From Oceanihabitans sp. 2_MG-2023 (GTDB lineage Bacteria > Bacteroidota > Bacteroidia > Flavobacteriales > Flavobacteriaceae): a stretch of 64,000 nt of DNA. Each line of letters starts with the position of its first letter. The first letter of the stretch is position 1. The notes under the pieces are model-generated. The model saw only the letters and a list, made by a program, of their open reading frames with translations, searched no databases and had not been told where the DNA came from. The stretch is taken from positions 186,001 through 250,000 of the forward strand of contig NZ_JAUOQT010000003.1 in the NCBI RefSeq assembly GCF_030547245.1, given 5' to 3'. Both the position numbers and the translations under genes were made by a program. Positions 16,656 to 25,499 of the stretch are shown here, piece by piece.

Positions 16656-17799
16656 GAAAAAAAATATAGCTTTATTTGTTGCTTCTATTGGTTTTGGCGG
16701 AACAGAACGTGTGGTTGCAAGGTTAGCGAGTGAACTTGTAAAACATTACAATGTAACTCTGGTGCTTATATACGAAAATATAGACTTACCTATACATAAG
16801 GATGTAAATATTATTTGCATGACCACAAAAAAGGAACATTATGATAATTCTTCCTTTTTTAAATTAGGCAGTTTTTTATTAAGTGCTTACAAGTATCCAA
16901 AAATCATCAAACAAAATGGTATCGATATTAGCATCTCTTTTCTAATAAAACAAAACATTATTAATGGATATACTAAAATGGTAAATCCAAAATTAGAAAC
17001 GATAATTAGTGAGCGGTGTTTCCCTTCAAAAACCTATGGCAGCTTTGGGAAACAATTAGTGAAACATTTTTACAATAAAAACGGTTCCCTTTTCTCTAAT
17101 TCCATACATATTAATCAGGATTTACAAAACAACTTTGAGTTAAAAATTCCTGCACAAGTGGTTTACAACCCAATTTATACACGTGAAGAAAAACCTGCTT
17201 TTCTAGATTATTCAAATTCTAAAACACCTTTTCAAATTGTAGCAGTAGGAAGGTTAAACCCTGTAAAAAACCAAGAGAGTTTAATAAAAAGTATTGCACT
17301 AATTAACGAATTAGTTTCCTTAAATATTTACGGAATTGGCGCCTTGGAAGAAGAATTAAAAACACTTTCAACATCATTAAACCTTAATAAAACAATAACT
17401 TTTAAAGGAAATAGCAATACTATAGACCAAGAAATAGTAAAACACCATTGTTTAGTATTAACATCGCTTTCTGAAGGTTTTCCTAATGTGATTCTAGAAG
17501 CTATGTCACTTGGTGTTCCTGTTATTGCAACCAATTGCATGTCTGGGCCTTTAGAGTTATTAAATGACAATGAAGAGGTACAAATTAAGCAAGGAGATTT
17601 TTATAAAGCTAAATACGGATTACTAGTAAATGTAAACGATAACAAAGGTTTAGCAAAAGCAATTACCTATTATAAAAACAATAATTCGGTAAGAGAAAAC
17701 TACAGTGCTTTAAGCTTTAACAAAGCAAAACAATACGATATTTCTGTAATAGGAAAGCAACTAAAAACACTAATAGACTCGCGTGTATGTGTGGAATAA
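16648..17799 (+). CDS. Glycosyltransferase family 4
   Basis: The 383-residue GT-B enzyme has FGGTERVVARLASEL at about residues 16-30, and the EX7E motif SEGFPNVILEAMSLGVP near residue 270, followed by ATNCMSGPLELL. These match the GT4 enzymes at 6878 and 13221, so three copies may have arisen by local duplication. It overlaps the SGNH gene by 8 bases at its start and the second amidotransferase by 13 bases at its end, showing one compact transcript. It should add one sugar of the repeat unit on the cytoplasmic side. Donor unknown. Confidence 0.88.
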   Translation: MIKKKNIALFVASIGFGGTERVVARLASELVKHYNVTLVLIYENIDLPIHKDVNIICMTTKKEHYDNSSFFKLGSFLLSAYKYPKIIKQNGIDISISFLIKQNIINGYTKMVNPKLETIISERCFPSKTYGSFGKQLVKHFYNKNGSLFSNSIHINQDLQNNFELKIPAQVVYNPIYTREEKPAFLDYSNSKTPFQIVAVGRLNPVKNQESLIKSIALINELVSLNIYGIGALEEELKTLSTSLNLNKTITFKGNSNTIDQEIVKHHCLVLTSLSEGFPNVILEAMSLGVPVIATNCMSGPLELLNDNEEVQIKQGDFYKAKYGLLVNVNDNKGLAKAITYYKNNNSVRENYSALSFNKAKQYDISVIGKQLKTLIDSRVCVE

Positions 17800-19673
17800 A
17801 TGGCATAATAAGTAAAGACAATAATCGCGAAGCGATAAGCAATTCATTAAAAAAAATGAATCAGCTCATCTTTCATCGCGGACCAGATGAAGATGGTTTT
17901 TGCATAGAAAACCATAAACAAATCACTGTTGCAATGGCAATGCGAAGACTTTCTATTATTGACTTAAGCACAGGAAAACAACCCATTTATAATGACGATA
18001 AGAGCATCGTAATTGTATTTAATGGCGAAATTTATAATTACCAAACTTTAAAAGCACAGCTAGAAAACAAAGGTGTTATTTTTAAAACAAAGTCTGATAC
18101 TGAGGTCATTTTAAGACTATACGAAACAAAAGGGGAACGTAGCTTTGCCGAACTAGATGGCATGTTTGCTTTTAGTATTTATGATAAAAAACGAAACAAG
18201 GTTTTTATTACACGAGATTTTTTTGGAGAAAAACCCTTATATTACTATCAAGACAAACAAAATTTCTTTTGGGCTTCCGAATTAAAATCTATCGTTAGCA
18301 ATCTAGTTACAAAACCTCAAATTTCTAAAGAAGGATTAAACTTATATTTTCGTTTAACCTATACTCCTGCACCGTTTACCATATATGATAAAATTTTTAA
18401 ACTAGAAGCTAATCATTACATCGATTATGATTTAAACGAAAAGCAGTTCACTATTCATAAAATAAACGCGGTTAAAAAAGAAAAGCAAGATATCGCTTTC
18501 GCGGAAGCTAAAAAGCAATTAAAAAACCGAATGCTTCAAAGTATAGAAAGCCGTTCTATTAGTGATGTTCCAATAGGCACTTTTCTTTCTGGAGGAGTAG
18601 ATTCTTCCATTGTAAGTTTAGGGTTATCTCAAATGAACAATCAAAAAATAGACACTTTTTCTATAGGATTTGATAAAGCTTCATTTGACGAAACAGACAA
18701 ATCAAAACTAGTAGCCAAGCGGATTAACAGCAATCATCATGAGTTTATAATTTCTGAAAAAGATATTGCAAAAAACATTCATGAAATTCTTTTAAATTTC
18801 GATGAACCTTTTGCAGATTCCTCTGCGCTACCAACCTACTTGGTGGCGAATAAAACAAGAGGCTTTGTAAAGGTAGCCTTAACGGGTGATGGTGGCGATG
18901 AAGTTTTTGGTGGTTATAATAAATACTATATTGGCAAACTAAACAGCAAGTACACAAGTATAGTTCCAGAATTTTTACATAATGCTTCCAAAAGTGTTTT
19001 AAACAAACTATTAAACACCAAAGACGATAATCGAGGAAAGCGATTTAAGCTTAAAAAAGCAGTTAATGCAATACATTATAATAACGAACATTATTGGAAT
19101 ATCATTTCTTTAGGTTTTTCGAACGACACGGAAAAACTTTTAAAACCGGATAGCATTCAGTTAAACACTTTTAATTACTATAAAGAGAAATCTGGTATTA
19201 AAAAACCAAAAACCGTTCATGAGTATCGCGAAATAGATAGACACATGAGTCTAGAAGGAGATATGCTAGTTAAGGTTGACAGAACAAGCATGCAAAATTC
19301 GTTAGAATGTAGAGCTCCTTTTTTAAACAAAACCCTTTGGGAATTTGCAAACAGTTTACCAGAAGACTATTTATTAAAAGGATATAGCAAAAAGCATATT
19401 TTAAAAGAAGCTTTTAAAGAAGAGTTTCCAGAAAATTTTTTAGAAAAATCTAAAAAAGGATTTGTGGTTCCTGTTGGAGATTGGCTACGTTCTGGTTTAA
19501 AACTAGAATTAGAAAGCTATATTGAGACTTCGTTTTTAGAAAAACAAAACCTTTTTAACATAGACTATATTAAGCAATTGGTAAAAAACCACTTAACAGG
19601 TAAAGAAGATAACAGCTATAAGGTTTGGACGTATTATACCTTTCAGAAATGGTATGTTAATTTGTATGTTTAA
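17787..19673 (+). CDS. asnB: AsnB-like glutamine amidotransferase 2
   Basis: This 628-residue protein is a second complete asparagine-synthetase-type enzyme. It has Cys2, FHRGPDEDG at 29-37, FNGEIYN at 78-84, and the PP-loop SGGVDSS at 268-274. ALTGDGGDEVFGGYNKYY and SLECRAPFLN in the synthetase domain are also intact. It differs clearly from the copy at 11377, so it is not a recent duplicate, and two such genes in one polysaccharide block suggest two amidation steps or two acceptors. A housekeeping asparagine role cannot be excluded. It is last in the first plus-strand run, and its end overlaps the antisense TupA-like gene by 4 bases. Confidence 0.85.
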   Translation: MCGINGIISKDNNREAISNSLKKMNQLIFHRGPDEDGFCIENHKQITVAMAMRRLSIIDLSTGKQPIYNDDKSIVIVFNGEIYNYQTLKAQLENKGVIFKTKSDTEVILRLYETKGERSFAELDGMFAFSIYDKKRNKVFITRDFFGEKPLYYYQDKQNFFWASELKSIVSNLVTKPQISKEGLNLYFRLTYTPAPFTIYDKIFKLEANHYIDYDLNEKQFTIHKINAVKKEKQDIAFAEAKKQLKNRMLQSIESRSISDVPIGTFLSGGVDSSIVSLGLSQMNNQKIDTFSIGFDKASFDETDKSKLVAKRINSNHHEFIISEKDIAKNIHEILLNFDEPFADSSALPTYLVANKTRGFVKVALTGDGGDEVFGGYNKYYIGKLNSKYTSIVPEFLHNASKSVLNKLLNTKDDNRGKRFKLKKAVNAIHYNNEHYWNIISLGFSNDTEKLLKPDSIQLNTFNYYKEKSGIKKPKTVHEYREIDRHMSLEGDMLVKVDRTSMQNSLECRAPFLNKTLWEFANSLPEDYLLKGYSKKHILKEAFKEEFPENFLEKSKKGFVVPVGDWLRSGLKLELESYIETSFLEKQNLFNIDYIKQLVKNHLTGKEDNSYKVWTYYTFQKWYVNLYV

Positions 19674-20596
19674 GAAACCTCTGTTTTATGTAATTGCAAT
19701 AACTTTCCAAAATCTGCATCATAATGTTCTGGAGTAAAAGCACCACAACCAGACTCGGCATGAAAGGTTAATTCGCCAAAATAAATGGTATCGTTTACGT
19801 GATAAAAATCTACTCGTAGATAACAAAAGTCTTTTGCAAAAACTTCACCTAAAGTGACCATTTTATCATATAGTTTCGGTTTTTTCACTTCACTACCTGC
19901 TTTATAAACCCATTGTAAATCCATTAAATTCCAATTTATATCATACAAATTTCGTTTATGGTTTTTCTCTCTATCAATATCTACTTGTGTAAAAACAAGT
20001 TTTCCATTAAAATAATGCATTTTATAATCAAAAGGAATGCCGCCACTTTTATCCATTAACAATTCCTCAACAACTACTCTACGCTCAATATTTTTGTATT
20101 GCCACTCTTTATACCTATAGTAATAATTAATATTTAAAAACTTAGACAGTGTGTTTTGTACATTAATCCAATTATGTTGCGTTTTATCTCTAACAATAAT
20201 ACCTCCAGAACTATCATGATTCGTTTTAATAATAAATGGATAATCTGGTAAGTTTTCTGGTACAATTTCTCTAACGTTTTTTGTTTCTAACACTAAAGGA
20301 ATCAGGTACTCCTCACCTATTTTATCTTTTACATATTCTCGAACCTTATATTTATCGGCACAAATGGTATGCACAGAAGTTCTATCGTTTAATTTTAACC
20401 ATTGTAGTTTTTCGTTAAAAGTCTTTGGATTCTCTAAATCTGGCACATAGCCTAAATTCTTTATAAACTCACTTTTTATAACAGTTTCATCTGAAACTAA
20501 AGCATAACGAAAATATTCATACACGTTTTTAAATGGCTGAATAACAGCAAAACCCAATCGGGTATTATGATAGATATTAGATATAAATTGCTTCAT
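19670..20596 (-). CDS. TupA-like ATP-grasp protein 1
   Basis: This 308-residue protein matches the ATP-grasp TupA family. Motifs are NPKTFNEKLQWLKL at 56-69, ADKYKVREYV at 80-89, the nucleotide-binding FIIKTNHDSSGGIIVRDK at 121-138, and a late metal-binding part with YLRVDFYHVNDTIYFGE. TupA is named after teichuronopeptide synthesis in alkaliphilic Bacillus, where a glutamate/glucuronate polymer is made; many annotations call the family glycosyltransferase, but the fold is that of carboxylate-amine or carboxylate ligases. Here it could attach an amino acid or other amine to a glycan carboxylate. It is 1 base from its paralog at 20598 and runs against the surrounding genes. Confidence 0.85.
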   Translation of the reverse strand: MKQFISNIYHNTRLGFAVIQPFKNVYEYFRYALVSDETVIKSEFIKNLGYVPDLENPKTFNEKLQWLKLNDRTSVHTICADKYKVREYVKDKIGEEYLIPLVLETKNVREIVPENLPDYPFIIKTNHDSSGGIIVRDKTQHNWINVQNTLSKFLNINYYYRYKEWQYKNIERRVVVEELLMDKSGGIPFDYKMHYFNGKLVFTQVDIDREKNHKRNLYDINWNLMDLQWVYKAGSEVKKPKLYDKMVTLGEVFAKDFCYLRVDFYHVNDTIYFGELTFHAESGCGAFTPEHYDADFGKLLQLHKTEVS

Positions 20597-20597
20597 T

Positions 20598-21551
20598 TTA
20601 AGCTTTTGTTTTTATCTTAGTTAAATCTAATAAGTTTCCTAATTCTAGATCATATTTTTCAGGATGAATGGTTTCTAAACCACTACCATGATGAAAAGTA
20701 ACTTCACCAAAGTACACAGTATCTTCAAAATCATACACATCTATTCTAGCATAGCAAAAGGGCTTCGATAATTTTTCAGCAACACTTATCATTTCGTTTA
20801 AATTCTTTGGTTTTTCTAAATCTCTTCCGTTATCCCAAAGTATTTTTCCTTTATTCCATAAAGACCAAGTAAAAGGCAATAGTTTCCAATCGGTATTGTA
20901 TAAGTTACGTTTATGATTGGTATATCGATCAATATCCACTTGAATCACTTCAACTTTACCATGAAAACAATGAATTTTATAATCAAAAGGAATTTCGTCT
21001 GCATCATTAACCAATAATTTTTCTGCAATAACACAAGGCTTTATATTTTTGTATTGCCATTCTTTCCCAGAATAATAATAGTTTTTACTAAGGAGCTTTT
21101 TAAAATGTTTTTGTGTTTTTTTCCAATTAACAACTGCTTTATCACGAACAATAATTCCACCAGAACTATCATGATTTGCTTTCATAATAAAAGGATATAC
21201 TGGAAAATTAGAAGCAATTACATCTTTTGGATGATAACTTTGAAACACTAACGGAATTAAATATTGTGATCCAACAGCCTCCTCTACATACTTCCTAACT
21301 TTAAATTTATCTGCACAAGTAGTGTGTAAAGCTGTTCTATCATGTAGCTTTAGCCAATTAATTTTTTCATTTAAGGTTTTCGGATTGTTTAAATCTAACG
21401 ATCTACCAAAGCGTTTTTTAAAATTTTGTTTTAAAAAAGTAGCATCGTCAAGATAATGCGATCTGTAGTAATGATGTATTTGTTCTACAGAATCGATTAC
21501 AGTTTTTCCAATCCAAGTATTATGGTATAAATACTTAGCAATCTTTAACAT
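20598..21551 (-). CDS. TupA-like ATP-grasp protein 2
   Basis: This protein of about 317 residues is a paralog of the neighbour at 19670. With the start at the ATG at 21551, its motifs fall at the same residue numbers as in that paralog: NPKTLNEKINWLKL at 56-69, ADKFKVRKYV at 80-89 and FIMKANHDSSGGIIVRDK at 121-138. That collinearity is why I prefer it to the ATG at 21569 or the TTG at 21584. The late segment YARIDVYDFEDTVYFGE is also conserved. The two genes form a two-gene antisense operon and probably act in sequence or as a pair, joining residues to glycan carboxylates. Substrates are inferred only. Confidence 0.85.
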   Translation of the reverse strand: MLKIAKYLYHNTWIGKTVIDSVEQIHHYYRSHYLDDATFLKQNFKKRFGRSLDLNNPKTLNEKINWLKLHDRTALHTTCADKFKVRKYVEEAVGSQYLIPLVFQSYHPKDVIASNFPVYPFIMKANHDSSGGIIVRDKAVVNWKKTQKHFKKLLSKNYYYSGKEWQYKNIKPCVIAEKLLVNDADEIPFDYKIHCFHGKVEVIQVDIDRYTNHKRNLYNTDWKLLPFTWSLWNKGKILWDNGRDLEKPKNLNEMISVAEKLSKPFCYARIDVYDFEDTVYFGEVTFHHGSGLETIHPEKYDLELGNLLDLTKIKTKA

Positions 21552-21632
21552 AAATAGCGTTTTGTCCATTCTAAAGTAGCACAAATTTTAGTAAACAAAA
21601 AACTTATCTTATTTTAGTTGTAAATTTAATTC

Positions 21633-22727
21633 ATGAATAAAAAAATCTGTCTTGTTGGTGGCGAAGATGTACATAAACGCATAGCCTTATCTAACTATCT
21701 TAAAGAAGCCGGTTTTCAGGTTACCATTCTTGGAACAAGTACTCGTGAATTCCCCGATTACATCACTTATGTTCCTTATAATTTGGTTAGAAGCTTCTCT
21801 CCTTCAGCAGACAGAAAAACATTAAAATGGTACAGGAAGTTTTTTGCAGAAAACGCATTTGATGTTATTCATACGTTCGATACCAAGCCTGCCTTTTTAT
21901 TGCCAATTGCTTTAAAAAAAACAAAAACACCAATAACAAGAACAGTTACAGGACTAGGAACGATATTTATGTCTAACAGCTTGTTTAGCTTTGCTTTAAG
22001 AAGGGTTTACTATACTCTTCATCGAAGTATAAAACACCGAGTTTTTAAAACTGTTTTTCAAAACTACGACGATAAAGATCTATATAAGTCACATCAACTT
22101 ATTACAGAAAAAAACTATGAGCTTGTGTTTAGTAGCGGAATTGAATTAAAAAACATCAACAAAAAAGCAAAACGAAACAACACACCTTTCACCTTTATTT
22201 GTGTTGCAAGATTGGTTTACGAAAAGGGAATTATTAACCTATTAGAAGCTGCAAAAATTTGCAAAAGCAAAGGGTTCGAATTCAAAATACTACTCGTTGG
22301 CCCTTTAGAAGAAAATAGCAAACGCTTAAACCAAGAAATACTAGACCAATACAAAGATATTATTGATATTCTTGGAAGCAGAAATGATGTTTTTGAGCTA
22401 CTTTTATCTTCAGATGCTTTTGTATTACCAACCTTTAGAGAAGGTTTTGCAAGAGTTTTACTCGAAGCTGCAGCAGTTGGGCTACCAATGGTTGCTACTA
22501 ATGTTACTGGAGTTAGAGAATTTGCGAGACATGAAAAAGAAGCCTTATTAGTAGAAGTAAAAAACTCTATAGCTCTAGCAGATGCAATGATTAGATTAGC
22601 TACAGATAAGGATTTAGCCAGTCAATTAGCCGAAAATGCATTAAAACACGTTGAAAAGTTTAGTTTAGAAAACATTTCTAAACAATATATTAATATCTTT
22701 AACCAAGCTATTAATCATAAAATATAA
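21633..22727 (+). CDS. Glycosyltransferase family 4
   Basis: This 364-residue GT-B protein is a more distant GT4 member than the three at 6878, 13221 and 16648. It begins KKICLVGGEDVHKRIALSNY, has TRTVTGLGTIFMS near residue 105, typical of the WbpT/CapM-like branch often acting just after the initiating transferase, and ends its donor site with the EX7E motif REGFARVLLEAAAVGLP near residue 270. It starts 49 bases from the TTG end of the divergent TupA gene and leads a new plus-strand run: aminotransferase, sugar transferase, deacetylase. It is thus a good candidate for the second sugar of the repeat unit. Confidence 0.88.
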   Translation: MNKKICLVGGEDVHKRIALSNYLKEAGFQVTILGTSTREFPDYITYVPYNLVRSFSPSADRKTLKWYRKFFAENAFDVIHTFDTKPAFLLPIALKKTKTPITRTVTGLGTIFMSNSLFSFALRRVYYTLHRSIKHRVFKTVFQNYDDKDLYKSHQLITEKNYELVFSSGIELKNINKKAKRNNTPFTFICVARLVYEKGIINLLEAAKICKSKGFEFKILLVGPLEENSKRLNQEILDQYKDIIDILGSRNDVFELLLSSDAFVLPTFREGFARVLLEAAAVGLPMVATNVTGVREFARHEKEALLVEVKNSIALADAMIRLATDKDLASQLAENALKHVEKFSLENISKQYINIFNQAINHKI

Positions 22728-22732
22728 CGAAG

Positions 22733-23938
22733 ATGAAAATTCCATTTTCACCTCCTTACATTAACAATAATGTAATTAAAGAAATCAAAGAAGCCTTAGA
22801 TTCTGGATGGATTACTACTGGTCCAAAAGTTAAAAAACTAGAGGAACTTGTTTGCCATTACACAAAAGCACCTAATGCACTTGGTGTAAACTCTGCTACT
22901 TCCGGTTTAATGCTAGCCTTAAAATGGTTTGGTATTGGTGAAGGTGACGAAGTAATTATTCCTGCATACACCTATGCAGCAACGGCTTTAGCTGTAATAC
23001 ATGTTGGAGCAACACCAATAATGGTAGACATAGAAGACGATTTTAATATTTCGTTAAAAGGAATTAAAGATGCAATAACAGAAGACACTAAGGCTATTAT
23101 TCCTGTAGACATTGCTGGTTGGCCTTGCGATTATGATGCTATAAATAAATTAGTTGACAACACTAGAGATTTATTTCACCCATCCCATGAAAATCAAGAA
23201 AAACTAGGAAGAATAGTAGTTATCGCAGATGCAGCTCATGCTATTGGTGCAGAATATAAAAACAAATGTATTGGAGCAACTACAGATATCACAGTATTTT
23301 CCTTTCATGCAGTTAAAAATGTGACTACCGCAGAAGGCGGAGCCATTTGCTTAAACCTTCCAGAGCCATTCAATAATCAAGAAGAATACCTTTTTTTACG
23401 CTGTTTTTCATTAAACGGACAAACAAAAGATGCTTTTACAAAGTCGAAAGCTGGTGGTTGGAGATATGATATTATTTACCCTGGCTTAAAAATGAATCTT
23501 CCAGACTTACTAGCCGCTGTTGGCGTAGCACAACTACCAGAATACTTTGAAAGTGTTCTAGATAGACGAAAAGAAATATTTACATGGTATCAAGAATATT
23601 TTTCATCTAAAACCTGGGCTATCTTACCTCCTTTTCAAAATGAAGAAAAAACATCTTCCTGTCATTTATATGCTTTACGAATTAAAAATGCTTCCGAAAC
23701 ACAACGTGATATAATTATAGATAAAATTTCTAAAGAAGGCGTTTCGGTTAATGTACACTTTCAACCCTTACCATTATTAAGTTTATTTAAATCTTATGGC
23801 TACAAAATAGAAGATTACCCAAATGCTTTTAACAATTATAAAGCAGAAATATCTTTACCTATTTATCCGCAATTAACAGGTAAAGAATTACAATATATAG
23901 TAAGCACAATTACAAATGCTGTAGAATCTACATTATGA
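22733..23938 (+). CDS. DegT/DnrJ/EryC1-family PLP sugar aminotransferase
   Basis: The 401-residue protein is a sugar-nucleotide aminotransferase of the DegT/DnrJ/EryC1/StrS family, acting in the cytoplasm with glutamate as usual amino donor. The pattern SGWITTGPKVKKLEEL (24-39), GVNSATSGL (51-59), ADAAHAIGAEY (165-175) and the PLP-binding lysine K195 in SFHAVKN identify it. It is next to an initiating sugar transferase gene, with a 4-base overlap, so its product may be the amino sugar that primes the glycan, or another amino sugar in the repeat. A second family member is at 27062; the two are clearly different proteins. Confidence 0.9.
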   Translation: MKIPFSPPYINNNVIKEIKEALDSGWITTGPKVKKLEELVCHYTKAPNALGVNSATSGLMLALKWFGIGEGDEVIIPAYTYAATALAVIHVGATPIMVDIEDDFNISLKGIKDAITEDTKAIIPVDIAGWPCDYDAINKLVDNTRDLFHPSHENQEKLGRIVVIADAAHAIGAEYKNKCIGATTDITVFSFHAVKNVTTAEGGAICLNLPEPFNNQEEYLFLRCFSLNGQTKDAFTKSKAGGWRYDIIYPGLKMNLPDLLAAVGVAQLPEYFESVLDRRKEIFTWYQEYFSSKTWAILPPFQNEEKTSSCHLYALRIKNASETQRDIIIDKISKEGVSVNVHFQPLPLLSLFKSYGYKIEDYPNAFNNYKAEISLPIYPQLTGKELQYIVSTITNAVESTL

Positions 23939-24525
23939 CAAAACGATTGTTTGATATATGCTTTTCCTTATTAGGATTAATAATATTATTTCCTGTTTTA
24001 TTGGTAATTGCTATACTAATTAAACTAGAATCTAAAGGTTCTATTTTTTTTAGACAAATACGTGTTGGGAAAAACAATCAGGATTTTAAAATTTTTAAAT
24101 TCAGAACCATGTTTGTTGGATCGGACAAAAAAGGCTTATTAACATTAGGAGACAACGATACTAGAGTTACAAAAATTGGCTACTTTTTACGAAAATATAA
24201 GTTAGATGAAATACCACAACTTATAAACGTATTACAAGGCACAATGAGTTTTGTTGGTCCAAGACCTGAAGTACGCAAATACGTTAACCTGTACTCTAAA
24301 GAAGATTTACAAATACTTCAAGTAAAACCAGGAATTACAGACTATGCCTCTATTGCTTTTAGAGATGAAGCAGAACTTTTAAAAGACACAGTAGATCCTG
24401 AAAAACTTTATATAGAAGAAATTATGCCTCAAAAAATTGCTTTAAACAAGAAATATATTGTTAACCCTTCTGTGTTTACAGACATTAAGATTATTCTTAA
24501 AACATTTTTAAGTATTATAAAATGA
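23935..24525 (+). CDS. Initiating sugar-phosphate transferase (monotopic PGT, PglC-like)
   Basis: This 196-residue protein is a small bacterial sugar transferase that puts the first sugar phosphate on undecaprenyl phosphate. It has one N-terminal membrane hairpin (about residues 5-30), KGSIFFRQIRVGKNNQDF with KIFKFRTM directly after, the catalytic Asp-Glu pair in YKLDEIPQLINV and MSFVGPRPEVRKY. It lacks the long N-terminal domain of WbaP and WcaJ, so it has the minimal PglC form, which typically uses UDP-diNAc-bacillosamine-like or related amino sugars. That agrees with the aminotransferase genes and the dehydratase in this locus. It overlaps both neighbours by 4 bases. Confidence 0.92.
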   Translation: MTKRLFDICFSLLGLIILFPVLLVIAILIKLESKGSIFFRQIRVGKNNQDFKIFKFRTMFVGSDKKGLLTLGDNDTRVTKIGYFLRKYKLDEIPQLINVLQGTMSFVGPRPEVRKYVNLYSKEDLQILQVKPGITDYASIAFRDEAELLKDTVDPEKLYIEEIMPQKIALNKKYIVNPSVFTDIKIILKTFLSIIK

Positions 24526-25499
24526 AACTCGATCAAGGACATTTAGTAATCTCATTAGACTTCGAATTATTTTGGGGCGTTTTTGATGTTCGTTCTTTAG
24601 AAAGTTATAAATCACATCTTGAAAAAGTTACAGAGATTGTACCAAGATTATTAAAGCTAAGTGACAAATACAACATTAAACTAACCTTTGCTTCTGTTGG
24701 CTTCCTTCTTGCAAAGAATAAAGAAGAAATCATTCGGTTTAGCCCAAAAATAAAACCTAGTTACAGTAATTCTAATTTTAGCCCTTATCGTTTATTGAAT
24801 GAAATTGGCAACAACCAACATGAAGATCCTTATCATTACGCAACTTCATTAGTTGATATAATTAAAAAAAATAAAAACCACGAGATTGGTTCACACACCT
24901 TTTGCCATTACTACTGCAACGAAATAGGACAAACTGCAAAAGAGTTTGAAGCAGACCTGTTAGCCAGCATAAACATAGCTAAACAACAAGACATTACTAT
25001 AAAAAGCATTGTATTTCCTAGAAATCAAATAAACGAAACATATCTAAAAATATGTGCAAATCATGGTATTTTAAATTATCGAGGAATTGAAAAACACTGG
25101 ATGTACAACACAAAAGACACGAAGCAGCTAGGCAAAACAAAAAATAGAATTTATAGATTATTAGATACTTACTTTAATATTTCTGGACATAATACACATG
25201 AATTAGAAATACATTATGGTTTAGTAAATATAGCTTCTAGTAGATTTTTAAGACCGTACAGTAATTTTTTAAGCTTTTTAGAACCTATGAAAATCCAAAG
25301 GATTAAAAGAGGAATGACATATGCTGCAAAAAAAAAACAAGTATATCATTTGTGGTGGCATCCACATAATTTTGGAGATAATACAGATAAAAATTTTAAA
25401 GCTTTAGAAACACTTTTCATACACTATAGCATGTTAAAATCTACGTACAATTTTAATTGTAAAACCATGGCGCATTTATCTAAGATAACAAAAAATTAA
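24522..25499 (+). CDS. Polysaccharide deacetylase (NodB-type) family protein
   Basis: The 325-residue protein has the metal-binding elements of the NodB homology domain: SLDFELFWGV (10-19, catalytic and metal-binding Asp) and GSHTFCHYYC with the H-x-x-x-H pair near residues 126-130. No signal peptide is seen, unlike secreted chitin-type deacetylases, so it may act on a nucleotide-linked or lipid-linked precursor in the cytoplasm. Removing an acetyl from an N-acetyl sugar would create a free amine, a possible acceptor for the ligases or transferases of the locus. It overlaps the sugar transferase gene by 4 bases and converges on the gene at 25496 with a 4-base overlap. Confidence 0.85.
   Translation: MKLDQGHLVISLDFELFWGVFDVRSLESYKSHLEKVTEIVPRLLKLSDKYNIKLTFASVGFLLAKNKEEIIRFSPKIKPSYSNSNFSPYRLLNEIGNNQHEDPYHYATSLVDIIKKNKNHEIGSHTFCHYYCNEIGQTAKEFEADLLASINIAKQQDITIKSIVFPRNQINETYLKICANHGILNYRGIEKHWMYNTKDTKQLGKTKNRIYRLLDTYFNISGHNTHELEIHYGLVNIASSRFLRPYSNFLSFLEPMKIQRIKRGMTYAAKKKQVYHLWWHPHNFGDNTDKNFKALETLFIHYSMLKSTYNFNCKTMAHLSKITKN

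Noticed and set aside
17787-19673. The two asparagine-synthetase genes as a split or recently duplicated gene
   Set aside because: Both are full length with Cys2 and PP-loop intact and differ clearly throughout, so they are separate old paralogs.
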